Source of the DNA: Desulfoluna sp.
Lineage (GTDB): Bacteria > Desulfobacterota > Desulfobacteria > Desulfobacterales > Desulfolunaceae
Direction of reading: 5' to 3'
Length of the DNA: 64,000 nt
Assembly (NCBI RefSeq): GCF_030145185.1
Contig: NZ_JAQYWB010000008.1
Coordinates: forward strand, 43,455-107,454
Positions 52,987-62,525 of the stretch are shown piece after piece. Both the position numbers and the translations under genes were made by a program. The notes under the pieces are model-generated. The model was not told where the DNA came from and did no database searches. It was given only the letters and a program-made list of their open reading frames with translations. How positions within the stretch are numbered: the stretch's first letter is position 1; every line of letters starts with the position of its first letter.

Positions 52987-54507
52987 ATGGACGGTTCAAA
53001 AAGCGGTAAGGCCGATCTTGAATTTTATAGCGGGATGATCGTTAAATGGTATTGGGTATTATTTATACCGTTATCGGTGGCAATGCTTGTGGGGATTTAT
53101 CTTGTTCTTTTCTCACAGAGGTACTATGAATCGACAACCGTTATCCTTGTACAACCCCAAAAATTACCGGAAGACGTCGTAAAAAATGTCGTCGCAGAAG
53201 ACATTAATACCAGAGTAACTACTTTGGCTCAGCGGATTCAGAGCCGAACAAATCTTGAAAAAATTATCAATGAGTTTCATCTTTTTTCTGCGGATCAGTC
53301 TGCCGAAATGTACATGGAGGATATGGTGGCCATTCTCCGCAGCCGTATTTCCGTTACAATCACGAAGGGGCAGAATCGAAATGTAGAGTCTTTCACGGTT
53401 TCATATAAAGGGACCGATCCGAATCGTGTCGCTAAGATTACCCGTACCCTTGCAACGCATATCATCGACGAAAACATGAAGCTCAGAGAGACCCAGGTGC
53501 TGGGCACCAATTCGTTTCTTGAAGATGAAATGGAATCCATGAGAAGAAAACTTGTGGAGACAGAAACAAAGTTAAAAGAGTACAGAGAGCGATATATGGG
53601 GGGGTTGCCTGAACAGTTGGACAGCAACCTTCGTATACTTGACTCTTTAAATGAACGGCTTACCCATGTGCGTGATGACATCAGGTCTTCAAAATACAGG
53701 CTTGATAATCTTCTCCAGAGAATGAATAAACCAACGGACCCGGGTTTGGGAAATGAATATACGCCTGACGAGGTGAAGACTCATCTTGAGCAATTGCGAG
53801 AAGAGTTAAGTCGTCGGTTGAAGCGGTATACAAAATATCACCCGGACGTCCTTCAACTTCAAGCGACCATTGAACAGCTGGAACAGCGTGAGACAGAAAT
53901 CCCGAATGGCGAAACGCCCGTTAAGAAAAAAACGGATACCACGCTTGACCGTCAGCATCGTGGTATCATGAATGAAATTTTGACAAATGAAAAGGAACAG
54001 CAGCAGCTTCTGGGTCAAATTACCGTTTATAAAAAAAGAGTTGAGGATACCCCGAAACGCGAACAGGAGCTCCTCTCTTTGCAGCGGGATTATGATAATA
54101 TCCGACAAGCCTATCATTCACTGTTGGGTCGACAGCTGGAAGCTCAAATTGCGGTAAACATGGAGAAGAAGCAGAAGGGCGAGCAGTTTAGGGTGATCGA
54201 CCCTGCCCGAGTTCCACAAAAGCCTGTTGAACCTGACATGAATAAATTAATCGCGTTTGTTTTGGTGGCCGGTCTTGGCGTCGGGTGCGGAATTATTGCT
54301 CTTCTCGAGTTTTTTTTCCAAACATTCAGAGGCACCAAGTCTGTTGAATCCTTTACCTCTTTACCTGTGATTGCGACTTTGCCTGTGATTGATTTTTCGG
54401 GACCCGTTAAGGGCCGTTTTTTTAAACGTGTTGCCTCGGTTGCCGGAGGAGTGATCACAGTCTCATTGTTGTGTGCATTTCTTGGTATTGCTTTCATTAA
54501 GGGTTAA
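52987..54507 (+). CDS. Wzz-type polysaccharide chain-length determinant (XrtA/EPS locus)
   Basis: 506 residues. Membrane helix near residues 20-43, Wzz-like periplasmic part (YESTTVILVQPQKLPEDVV), a long coiled-coil region (about 170-400), GNVR-like segment near RDYDNIRQAYHSLLGRQLEAQIA, and C-terminal helices (about 418-445 and 485-503). It sets polymer length together with the tyrosine kinase encoded next. The coil-rich form is typical of the chain-length protein in XrtA/PEP-CTERM EPS loci. GGGGGG precedes the ATG. Confidence 0.87.
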   Translation: MDGSKSGKADLEFYSGMIVKWYWVLFIPLSVAMLVGIYLVLFSQRYYESTTVILVQPQKLPEDVVKNVVAEDINTRVTTLAQRIQSRTNLEKIINEFHLFSADQSAEMYMEDMVAILRSRISVTITKGQNRNVESFTVSYKGTDPNRVAKITRTLATHIIDENMKLRETQVLGTNSFLEDEMESMRRKLVETETKLKEYRERYMGGLPEQLDSNLRILDSLNERLTHVRDDIRSSKYRLDNLLQRMNKPTDPGLGNEYTPDEVKTHLEQLREELSRRLKRYTKYHPDVLQLQATIEQLEQRETEIPNGETPVKKKTDTTLDRQHRGIMNEILTNEKEQQQLLGQITVYKKRVEDTPKREQELLSLQRDYDNIRQAYHSLLGRQLEAQIAVNMEKKQKGEQFRVIDPARVPQKPVEPDMNKLIAFVLVAGLGVGCGIIALLEFFFQTFRGTKSVESFTSLPVIATLPVIDFSGPVKGRFFKRVASVAGGVITVSLLCAFLGIAFIKG

Positions 54508-54511
54508 TGTC

Positions 54512-55336
54512 ATGGGGTACTTTTCAAAAGCACTGGAAAAGATGGATTCGGAATCGGGCCTTACCGCTGACGTGCGCCTGCCGTCAAAAGAAATAGCTAA
54601 TGCATTTTCCAATGAAAAGAAACCCCAGAAGTCCTCGCCGGCGTCTGGATTTGCTTCGCTTGTCGCGGTTTCGTCTCCACACAGTTTTTCTTCAGAGCAG
54701 TTTCGTTCTATCAAAACATCCATTATGTTTCCCGAGGATGGACGGGAAATGCGCTCAATTCTTGTGACGAGCGCAGTTCCCGGTGAGGGAAAGTCTTTTG
54801 TCGCATCAAATATCGCAGCAACGATGGCCTCGAGCATGGATAATTATGTGCTTGTGATTGACAGCGATTTAAGGCGTCCTTCTATCTCTAAAATCTTTGG
54901 TTTGCCGTCCGAGTCTTCGGGCTTAGATTTGTACTTAAATAATGATTGTCCCCTGGAGAACATAATATACCGGACTAAAATTGAAAAATTGTCCGTGATT
55001 CCAGCCGGGAACAGTGTAGAAAACCCGTCGGAGTTGATTACCTCTTCCAACATGACTCAGATGTTGTCTGAAGTTCGATCGCGTTATTCAGATCGATATG
55101 TCATCATTGATTCTCCCCCACCCCTCCTTGCCCCGGAAACCATCGCTGTCTCGAAGCATGTAGATGGTATTATCGTTGTTCTAAGAAACGATAAAACCTT
55201 GAAAAAATATGTGTCTGACATGTTGGATAAGATAGATCGATCCAAGGTGATAGGCATTATTTTGAACAGGTATGATGTCCCCTTCGGAAATCAGCATGGT
55301 TACAAAGATTACTATGCTTACGGCAGAACTCGGTAA
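54512..55336 (+). CDS. BY-kinase (CpsD/XrtA-type tyrosine autokinase)
   Basis: 274 residues. Walker A SAVPGEGKS, Walker A' VLVIDSDLRRP, Walker B VIIDSPPP. The C-terminus ends in a tyrosine cluster (YKDYYAYGRTR), the site of autophosphorylation. It controls polymer assembly through the membrane protein encoded just upstream (stop and start 4 nt apart). Membrane part and kinase are separate genes, as in Gram-positive CpsC/CpsD and XrtA loci. Confidence 0.9.
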   Translation: MGYFSKALEKMDSESGLTADVRLPSKEIANAFSNEKKPQKSSPASGFASLVAVSSPHSFSSEQFRSIKTSIMFPEDGREMRSILVTSAVPGEGKSFVASNIAATMASSMDNYVLVIDSDLRRPSISKIFGLPSESSGLDLYLNNDCPLENIIYRTKIEKLSVIPAGNSVENPSELITSSNMTQMLSEVRSRYSDRYVIIDSPPPLLAPETIAVSKHVDGIIVVLRNDKTLKKYVSDMLDKIDRSKVIGIILNRYDVPFGNQHGYKDYYAYGRTR

Positions 55337-55398
55337 AATAAAGCGTATTATCCGGAACAGCATTTTCATATTCGGGTACGCATAAAGCCATGGGATCG

Positions 55399-55424
55399 CC
55401 ATCTCCGTTATGTGTCGGAGATGG
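55399..55424 (+). terminator. Hairpin after the BY-kinase gene
   Basis: CCATCTCCG ... CGGAGATGG with an 8-nt loop and no T-run. Possible attenuator between kinase and sugar transferase. Confidence 0.45.
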
Positions 55425-55469
55425 GACTTTGTAATCGCTTTATAATTTCAAATATGGCGTGATGTCGGT

Positions 55470-56855
55470 ATGATAAATCTTTTTAGAAGTTATTATACAA
55501 TACGCAATTTGTTTTTGATCAGCCTGGAAAGCTTGCTTCTCTATTTGAGTATTATCCTCTCCTCGTTTATTGTCTTTGGTGATGCGTCGGGAATTGATTC
55601 TCCCTGTCTTCATATGAAGGCCGCATGTATCGTGATTGTGAGCGTCCTGTGTCTTTACTGCAATAATGTCTACAGTATTAAAGACACCAAGGGCTATATG
55701 GATCTTACCATCAAGTTGTTTCAATCTTTTGGGGCGGCGCTTATATTCTTATCTTTTTTTTATATGAGTTTCAGCCAGGCTATCATCAGTAACGGTTTCT
55801 TTTTTGTTTATATCCCTGTCGTCGTTGTGGTTCTTACGGCTTGGCGATTTGTCTATGTTTTTCTTCTGAAGTCGGGGGTGTTGAGTCAAAACATATTTAT
55901 TCTTGGCGATAGTGACCTTGCTTTGGATATCTGCCAGGAAATAGATCATGAAATTGACTGCGGGTATTGTGTGAAAGGGATTGTTTCGCGAAATCATATT
56001 CCTGAGTTTGATTCGCTGAAGGCTCCGCATATCGATTCGTATGAAAATCTATCCCAAATCGCTAATGCCCATAGTGTAAAGCGGATTGTCATCGCCTTGA
56101 ATGAAAAACGAGGGAATTTCCCTGTGGATGAGCTTCTTATGTGTCGGGTCAACGGTATTGATGTGATTGAGGGGCACACCTTCTATGAAATGCTCACTGG
56201 AAAATTTCTGGTCTCCTCCATCAACCCCACCTGGCTTATTTTTTCAAATGGATTCAGAAAAAGCAGGATCCGTAATTTTCTGAAAAGAATAGAGGATATT
56301 CTGGCCTCTTTACTTCTTTTGATTGTGTTCTCCCCCATTATTATGGTTACGGCGATGGTGATTAAATTAGATTCTAAAGGTGTCATTTTCTTTTGCCAGG
56401 AGAGGTTGGGATTGCTCCATCGGCCTTATAAACTCTATAAGTTTCGGTCTATGGTTGATAACGCTGAAGCCGTGAGCGGTCCCGTTTGGGCCGCTAAAGA
56501 TGATAAGCGCGTCACCCGGGTCGGTCAGTTTATCAGGACGTGGCGGATCGATGAACTTCCTCAACTGTTTAATGTTTTGAAGGGCGATATGAGTCTGGTA
56601 GGCCCCAGGCCGGAGAGGGCGCATTTTGTAAAAAAACTTGAAGCTGAAGTGCCCTACTACGCAGAGCGTTATATCGTAAGGCCCGGTGTGACGGGCTGGG
56701 CCCAGGTCCGTTATGAATACGGGGACTCCGTGGATGATGCCATAGAAAAGCTTAATTATGATCTTTTTTATATCAAGAATATGAGTATCTTCATGGATAT
56801 CGTCATTGCTTTCCGAACTATCCGGACGGTTCTTTTTGGGGTGGGAGCACGTTAA
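55470..56855 (+). CDS. Undecaprenyl-phosphate sugar transferase (XrtA-type)
   Basis: 461 residues. Four or five membrane helices and a nucleotide-binding-like domain (about 130-250), then a further helix and the bacterial sugar transferase domain (from about 265: KRIEDILASLLLLIVFSP, CQERLGLLHRPYKLYKFRSM, RVTRVGQFIRTWRIDELPQLFNVLKGDMSLVGPRPE). It transfers the first sugar phosphate to undecaprenyl phosphate. The layout matches the glycosyltransferase of PEP-CTERM/XrtA loci. Codon use looks AT-richer than the core genes. Confidence 0.88.
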   Translation: MINLFRSYYTIRNLFLISLESLLLYLSIILSSFIVFGDASGIDSPCLHMKAACIVIVSVLCLYCNNVYSIKDTKGYMDLTIKLFQSFGAALIFLSFFYMSFSQAIISNGFFFVYIPVVVVVLTAWRFVYVFLLKSGVLSQNIFILGDSDLALDICQEIDHEIDCGYCVKGIVSRNHIPEFDSLKAPHIDSYENLSQIANAHSVKRIVIALNEKRGNFPVDELLMCRVNGIDVIEGHTFYEMLTGKFLVSSINPTWLIFSNGFRKSRIRNFLKRIEDILASLLLLIVFSPIIMVTAMVIKLDSKGVIFFCQERLGLLHRPYKLYKFRSMVDNAEAVSGPVWAAKDDKRVTRVGQFIRTWRIDELPQLFNVLKGDMSLVGPRPERAHFVKKLEAEVPYYAERYIVRPGVTGWAQVRYEYGDSVDDAIEKLNYDLFYIKNMSIFMDIVIAFRTIRTVLFGVGAR

Positions 56856-57072
56856 CCGAGATCGTTCACGAGTTGAGTCCATTTCTTGGCACAAGGCGGT
56901 ATAACGAGAACAGAATTCCCCATTGATGCAAAGTCCTTAACATGTATGCGCTATGATGCATCATTCTTGAATTTATATAAAAAATGCATATGTAGCCCCA
57001 TTTACTTGTCTTGTTTGTTTAACTTGAAATTAATCGTAAAAATATGGGCCATGTAACCCAAAGGGCGGAGCT

Positions 57073-57675
57073 ATGACTTGTCGTAAAGTTTTCCTGAGAG
57101 TACTCATTACGCTGGTGACGTTGATTTTGTGGGTCGGGCGAGGTGACCTGAATGCGAAGACCGTGGAACCGGTTGATAAGCAGAGTGTTGACTCTTATAT
57201 CATGGGGTATGGCGATGTCCTCGATATAAATGTATGGAAAGAGCCTGACTTTACATTAGAAAACAGCGTAGTCCGTCTCGACGGAAAGATCACCGTGCCC
57301 CTGGTGAATGATATCCAGGCGGCCGGGAGAACCACCCGACAACTTAAGTCCCATCTTGAAATCGTTTTACGAAAATATATTGATAATCCTGTGGTGACCG
57401 TGATTCTAAAGGAATCCCGAAGCCAGCGATTTTATATATTAGGTGAAGTTGCACGGACGGGCGAGTATGCCCTCTCCAAAGAATTGACGGTCTTACAGGC
57501 CTTTGCCATCGCCGGGGGATTTACAGAGTGGGCAAATAAAAAGGAGCTCTTTGTGCTCAGAAGAAGTGAGGGGGGCGATAAGGTCCTTAAAGTCAATTAT
57601 CTCGATATCATTTCGGGAAAGGATTTTAAAGGCAACATCATTCTTCAGGCAGATGACACCATTGTGGTGCCTTGA
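57073..57675 (+). CDS. Polysaccharide export protein (Wza/XrtA type)
   Basis: 200 residues. N-terminal hydrophobic export signal, no lipobox cysteine, then the polysaccharide export (Poly_export) domain (GYGDVLDINVWKEPDF, GKITVPLVNDIQAAG) and a SLBB-like domain (FYILGEVARTGEYALSKELTVLQAFAIAGGF). Periplasmic/outer-membrane part of the exporter. Shorter than Wza, as is usual for the XrtA-locus version. The next gene starts 4 nt after the stop. Confidence 0.88.
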   Translation: MTCRKVFLRVLITLVTLILWVGRGDLNAKTVEPVDKQSVDSYIMGYGDVLDINVWKEPDFTLENSVVRLDGKITVPLVNDIQAAGRTTRQLKSHLEIVLRKYIDNPVVTVILKESRSQRFYILGEVARTGEYALSKELTVLQAFAIAGGFTEWANKKELFVLRRSEGGDKVLKVNYLDIISGKDFKGNIILQADDTIVVP

Positions 57676-57679
57676 CGCT

Positions 57680-58957
57680 ATGCTCATATTCGATAAACGA
57701 TCGGCTTCTTCGATTCTTTTTTTACTGTCCTTCATTTTCGTTGGACTGGTTTCGTGTTCCCTTGCCTGTGCCGAGGTTCGGATGGGGGTACGATCGAGTG
57801 CAGAATACAACGACAATATTCATCTCGAAGAGTCGCACGAGACGACTGATATCCTGTACAAGGTTTCTCCATGGGTGGACATTCAATCCCAATGGCCCCG
57901 TTTTCGATCGGCCTTGAGCTACCATCCCAGCTACACCTGGTATGAGACCCATCGGGAGTATGATTCAGCGGGACATCGGTTTGAAGTCGATCTTGCCGGA
58001 GATGTCGCAAAAAATGCGGGCCTTTCTTTTAACACCCTCTTCGAGAGGACCGAAGAAGGGACCTCGGATGATCAGGATCTTCAAGGGTCTACAAGGTTGC
58101 CATACACGAATCTCTCCTCAACCTTTTCAGGGACCTGGGTTCCGGGCAGAGATGAATTATGCGGCTTCTCACTGACCGGTGAATCCCTGGATTATGACAG
58201 TCAGAGTGAGTCCGAGGACAGCCGTGAGGTTAGAGGACGTATCAACGCACGAAAACGTCTCCAGGGTCACTTCTCCGGGACCCTGGAAGCTGGATACCTC
58301 GAAGGGAGGTATGACGACTCGACATCCTATCAGTTGGGCTCTGGAACGCTTGGCTCTGAGTATGCACTGACTCCGAAAAAGAGGGTCTTCGGCAGAATGG
58401 CTTTTTCGAAGTACACCGGTGACTCCCGGGCGAATTATTCCACCTTCAACCCTTTTATTGGTATGGCCCAAGAGTTTCAGAATGGGCAATACGATCTCGG
58501 TGCCGGGGTTTTGATTCGTGATCAGGAAGGGGCTGATATTACCTGTCAGTTTTCTGTCGTCGGCAATGCCGATGTTACAAAGAGCTGGCGCAGAGGTGCC
58601 CTCACAGCCTCTTTCTCCACCGGTCATGAAGAGGAGTATATCGACTTCGATAACCCGGGGTTTGATACCTATGTTTCCGGCAAGGTGTCGGGGTGGTACA
58701 GCCTGTCTCGAAAATGGAAGGGCAATGGCGGTTGTGAGTTGCGGGATGATGATTATCAGGAAACGAATTCCGGTCAATCCGATCGGAATGATGTGACGTT
58801 CAAAATCATGGGTGGGATCGAGCGTCAGCTTAAGAGACATGCCACGCTGCGGCTTGACTATAGTTACCATACCAGGCGGTCAAATATGGATGAGTATGAG
58901 TACGACGAAAACAGCATTGTCCTGACCTTGAATTTTTTTACAAAGCCGGTACCGTGA
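57680..58957 (+). CDS. Outer-membrane beta-barrel protein of the EPS locus
   Basis: 425 residues. Signal peptide (SSILFLLSFIFVGLVSC...ACA), then a run of amphipathic strands with aromatic ends (FRSALSYHPSYTWYETHREY, RHATLRLDYSYHTRRS) and a final NSIVLTLNFFTKPVP strand, as in TIGR03016-like PEP-CTERM-associated outer-membrane proteins. Likely the pore for the polymer. Starts at ATG 57680, 4 nt after the export protein. Confidence 0.75.
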   Translation: MLIFDKRSASSILFLLSFIFVGLVSCSLACAEVRMGVRSSAEYNDNIHLEESHETTDILYKVSPWVDIQSQWPRFRSALSYHPSYTWYETHREYDSAGHRFEVDLAGDVAKNAGLSFNTLFERTEEGTSDDQDLQGSTRLPYTNLSSTFSGTWVPGRDELCGFSLTGESLDYDSQSESEDSREVRGRINARKRLQGHFSGTLEAGYLEGRYDDSTSYQLGSGTLGSEYALTPKKRVFGRMAFSKYTGDSRANYSTFNPFIGMAQEFQNGQYDLGAGVLIRDQEGADITCQFSVVGNADVTKSWRRGALTASFSTGHEEEYIDFDNPGFDTYVSGKVSGWYSLSRKWKGNGGCELRDDDYQETNSGQSDRNDVTFKIMGGIERQLKRHATLRLDYSYHTRRSNMDEYEYDENSIVLTLNFFTKPVP

Positions 58958-58982
58958 AACATTTTAAATTATGTCGGGATAT

Positions 58983-59086
58983 ATTAACCCGGCGGTTAAA
59001 TGCATGGATGTCGAGGAGCGTTATCACCCCGATAAAGCTGACATCTCTTTCATCTACTTTTTTGTATATTAAGTTGCCGGGTTAAT
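58983..59086 (-). repeat. Family-B mini-element, copy 2
   Basis: 104 bp, reversed relative to copy 1, with the same ATTAACCCGGC/GCCGGGTTAAT ends (extended here to GATATTAACCC/GGGTTAATATC). Its right end stops 3 nt before the ATG of the deacetylase gene, so any ribosome site of that gene lies inside the element. Confidence 0.82.
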
Positions 59087-59089
59087 ATC

Positions 59090-60001
59090 ATGACAGAAGG
59101 GTTCTCTTCTCGCGATGACCAGACCGTGTTTCTCCTTACCGTCGATGTCGAAGACTGGTTTCAAGTGGAAAATTTCAAACAGTGGATACCCTTTGAAACC
59201 TGGGGGCAGCGGGAACTTCGGGTTGTTGATAATACTCTGGCACTGCTTGATTTTTTGGACTCACGAAGTGGCGTGTATCAAATAAAAGCCACCTTTTTTG
59301 TCCTTGGCTGGCTGGCAGAAAGGTATCCACGCCTCGTTTCTGAAATTCATGCCAGGGGCCATGAGGTCGCATCTCATGGGTACAATCATCGCATGGTGCC
59401 CCTCTGCTCGGACAATGAGTTGTTCGAAGACCTGTCATCGAGTCGTAAGTGTCTTGAAGACATCCTTGGAAAACAGGTCAAAGGGTACAGAGCGCCCAGT
59501 TTTTCCATTGAGCCCAGGCTCATCGGTATGTTGAAACGGTGTGGGTATCACTATGATTCCAGTTACAATTCGTTTTCGGGTCATGGGCGTTACGGAACGA
59601 TGGCGGATGTACCCAAGGCATCCAGAGGCATATTCGAATGGCCCGAGGGGCTGTATGAGATTCCGGTGAGCAACCTGATGTTTCGGAATCGTACGATTCC
59701 CTGGGGTGGGGGGGGCTTCTTCCGGTTGATCCCTGAAAGGGCTTATACTTACGGTGTGAAGAAGAAGGTAGATCAGAGCAGGGTTTTTCTTTTTTATATC
59801 CATCCATGGGAAATTGATCCTGGGCAACCCCGCGTCACGCAGGCCTCCATCGGTTTTAAGTTCCGCCACTATGTCAATTTGAATAAAACCCTTGGGAAGT
59901 TGGCTTTTCTGATGAATCACCTGCCGGAAACCTCTTTTCTGACATGCTCCGAATATCTCGACAATGTGACCCCCTGTTTAGAAAAAACCCAAATCCTTTA
60001 A
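59090..60001 (+). CDS. Polysaccharide deacetylase, XrtA/PEP-CTERM type
   Basis: 303 residues. NodB-type metal and catalytic motifs: TVDVEDWFQV, HEVASHGYNHRM, RAPSFSIEP, and late YIHPWEIDP. DUF3473-like C-terminus. Removes N-acetyl groups from polymer sugars. There is no Shine-Dalgarno sequence between the upstream mini-element and the ATG, so start level may be changed by that element. Same locus as the sugar transferase and export genes. Confidence 0.88.
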   Translation: MTEGFSSRDDQTVFLLTVDVEDWFQVENFKQWIPFETWGQRELRVVDNTLALLDFLDSRSGVYQIKATFFVLGWLAERYPRLVSEIHARGHEVASHGYNHRMVPLCSDNELFEDLSSSRKCLEDILGKQVKGYRAPSFSIEPRLIGMLKRCGYHYDSSYNSFSGHGRYGTMADVPKASRGIFEWPEGLYEIPVSNLMFRNRTIPWGGGGFFRLIPERAYTYGVKKKVDQSRVFLFYIHPWEIDPGQPRVTQASIGFKFRHYVNLNKTLGKLAFLMNHLPETSFLTCSEYLDNVTPCLEKTQIL

Positions 60002-60049
60002 TCTTTGAGAAGGGCCATCATTTAGGCTCTCAAGATTCGGAAAACATCC

Positions 60050-61147
60050 ATGCAGATAGTGACCACAGACCTGGATCAGGATTCAGAAAAAGAGGCCTGG
60101 AATCATTACGTCTCCCACCATGAATGCGGTTCTTTGTACGTCAGGGCGGAGTGGGGTGATGTGATTCGGGACGTTTACGGTCATGACAGCATACGCCTGG
60201 TCGCCGTTGGGGGTGGGGAGGGACTCAAAAAAATTGTGGGCGTTTTGCCAATGGTTCATATGCGGTCACGTATTTTTGGTAACAGGCTGATCTCAATGCC
60301 TTATTTTGATGTGGGTGGGGCTGTGGCCGATACCCCTGAGATTGAAGAGGCATTGATGTTTAAAGCCCTTGATATTGGACGAACCCTCGGGGTTAAGAGT
60401 CTGGAGATTCGTCAGGTCAGGCCCATTGCTGCTTTAGATGACCAGGCGGATGGGAGGCATGAGGATAGAGGGAATACCCTTTCCGTGTTTAAAGAAAAAG
60501 AGCGTATGCTGCTGGCACTTCCCCCTTCTTCCGAATCGTTGTGGACCTCATTCAAATCCAAGCTCCGAAGTCAAATTCGTCGAGCCATGAAAGAGGGCTT
60601 AACGGTTGACATGGGAGACGAGGAGTTGATTGATACTTTTTATACCGTGTTTGCCGAGAACATGAGGGATCTTGGTTCCCCTGTCCATGCAAAGGCCCTG
60701 TTTCATGGCGTGATGAACGCCTTTAAAGGCCGCGCAAAGATTGTGGTTGTTAAAAAAGGGGGGATGCCTGTCGCAGCATCTATTGTTTGTCCCCACGGCA
60801 AGACGCTTCAAAATCCCTGGGCTTCCTCTTTAAGGCGATACAGCCGTTTAAGCCCGAATATGCTCCTTTATTGGGCCATGCTGGAATATGCCAGTGATCA
60901 TAGGTATTCGACATTTGATTTCGGACGATCGACTTCCGGTGAAGGGACATACAGGTTCAAAAAACAATGGGGGGCAGAACCTCGCCCCCTGCATTGGTAT
61001 CAATGGATGTGTAATAACGTGTCTGTGGGAAAAACCATTCGCAGCGACAAAGATCGATTCGGAAGGGCTGCTAAATACTGGCAAAAACTTCCCGTCTCGG
61101 TGACGACGCTGCTTGGCCCCATGGTCAGGGGGCAGATCAGTCTGTGA
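60050..61147 (+). CDS. FemAB-like acyltransferase (XrtA-associated)
   Basis: 365 residues, GNAT-fold FemAB-like protein: N-terminal YVRAEWGDVIRDVYGHDS, central SFKSKLRSQIRRAMKEGLTVDMG, C-terminal FDFGRSTSGEGTYRFKKQWGAEPRPLHW. The latter motif is strongly conserved in PEP-CTERM-associated FemAB proteins. Proposed to transfer an aminoacyl or related group to the polymer or its linkage. Its stop overlaps the start of the next gene. Confidence 0.85.
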   Translation: MQIVTTDLDQDSEKEAWNHYVSHHECGSLYVRAEWGDVIRDVYGHDSIRLVAVGGGEGLKKIVGVLPMVHMRSRIFGNRLISMPYFDVGGAVADTPEIEEALMFKALDIGRTLGVKSLEIRQVRPIAALDDQADGRHEDRGNTLSVFKEKERMLLALPPSSESLWTSFKSKLRSQIRRAMKEGLTVDMGDEELIDTFYTVFAENMRDLGSPVHAKALFHGVMNAFKGRAKIVVVKKGGMPVAASIVCPHGKTLQNPWASSLRRYSRLSPNMLLYWAMLEYASDHRYSTFDFGRSTSGEGTYRFKKQWGAEPRPLHWYQWMCNNVSVGKTIRSDKDRFGRAAKYWQKLPVSVTTLLGPMVRGQISL

Positions 61148-62358
61148 GAATAGGACGCACATTGCCCCCGGCAGCAGCGCCTATGCCGATGAAAAGTATC
61201 ATCAATGGGTTGAGGGGCTGGATTCGAGGGATCTCTGAGATCGAGCGGTTTCGTAAGGAATTGAAAGCCTACCACGCCATAGAACACGTGTTTCTTGTCT
61301 CCTCCGGCAAGGCCGCTTTATATCTTATTCTAAAGGCATTGAAGTCTCTTCAACCGGATAGAGATGAAGTGGTGGTGCCCGCCTTTACATGCTACTCTGT
61401 TCCTTCTGCGATTATGCGGGCAGGTCTTCGGGTACGACTCTGTGATATTGATCCTGAGACCCTTGATTTTGATTATACCTTGTTAGAAGAGATCATAAAA
61501 TCTGATACCTCCGAACGTATTCTCTCTCTTATCCCCACTCACCTCTTTGGTCTACCGTCCGATGTAGCGCGGGTGCGCCGATTGATTACCGGAACGGGCA
61601 TAAAACTTGTTGAGGATGCCGCGCAGTCCATGGGCGCAAAGGTGAAGGGGCAGTTCCTTGGAACCCTGGGTGATGTCGGTTTTTTCAGTCTGGGTCGAGG
61701 CAAAGCCTTTTCGACCGTGGAAGGGGGCATCGTTTTGACGTCAAATACCCACATTGCCACGGCTCTTAAAGAAGAGTTAAGCCAATTCAGAGAGTACCGT
61801 GTCCCGGAGATCATTGGACTCGCATTGCAGTCCATCATCCTCTCGATTTTTATGGACCCCCGCTTTTTTTGGTTTCCAAAGTCCCTCCCGTTTCTCAACC
61901 TTGGTGAAACCCATTTTGAGAGACATTTTCCCCTCAAGAAATTATCGGCGTTTCAGGCGGGTGTTTCCAGGGAGTGGCAGGACTCCCTCGAGAAGATCTC
62001 CTCCATCCGGAAACGTAATTCTGCCGGATGGACAGAGGAGCTGAAACGTAGTGAATTCTTGAATCAATTCAAAGTTATTGAAACCGCCATTCCATTACTC
62101 AGGTACCCGTTGTTGGTGAGACAATCTGATCAGAGATGGGCGTTGTTAAAAGCGAGCGAGGCCCGTGGATTGGGAGTCATGCAAGCCTACCCTGAGTCTT
62201 TAGACCGTTTGGATGAATTGGCGCAGAAGGATCATTGCGCTTGTTGCCTCAATGCACACGCAGTGGCGCAACAGATGATCACCCTTCCGGTCCATGGTTA
62301 TGTGAGCAGGATGGATTGTCAAAAGTTTAGGGAACTGTTTGCGCTTGTAGAAACATAA
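61144..62358 (+). CDS. DegT/DnrJ/EryC1-family PLP aminotransferase
   Basis: 404 residues from a GTG overlapping the previous stop (GTGA). PLP-fold features: HVFLVSSGKAALYLILKAL, VVVPAFTCYSVPSAI, VEDAAQSMGA, and the lysine in FSLGRGKAFSTVEGG (normally an FSxxxxK pattern). Such enzymes make amino sugars for surface polymers. The lysine context is divergent, so the substrate is uncertain. Confidence 0.82.
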   Translation: MRIGRTLPPAAAPMPMKSIINGLRGWIRGISEIERFRKELKAYHAIEHVFLVSSGKAALYLILKALKSLQPDRDEVVVPAFTCYSVPSAIMRAGLRVRLCDIDPETLDFDYTLLEEIIKSDTSERILSLIPTHLFGLPSDVARVRRLITGTGIKLVEDAAQSMGAKVKGQFLGTLGDVGFFSLGRGKAFSTVEGGIVLTSNTHIATALKEELSQFREYRVPEIIGLALQSIILSIFMDPRFFWFPKSLPFLNLGETHFERHFPLKKLSAFQAGVSREWQDSLEKISSIRKRNSAGWTEELKRSEFLNQFKVIETAIPLLRYPLLVRQSDQRWALLKASEARGLGVMQAYPESLDRLDELAQKDHCACCLNAHAVAQQMITLPVHGYVSRMDCQKFRELFALVET

Positions 62359-62525
62359 AAAGCGCAACAGTGCCGTGTATGCTGGTATGAGATGAATGGC
62401 TCCGGTTTTGGCATAAATAGATAGAATTGAGAAAGTTAACGCTTGGCTTTAAGCAGCAACTCATATGCTCTGCGTGTATCAATAGTTATTTATTATGGAT
62501 TTTTTGAAAAGAGGAGATCGCGATA

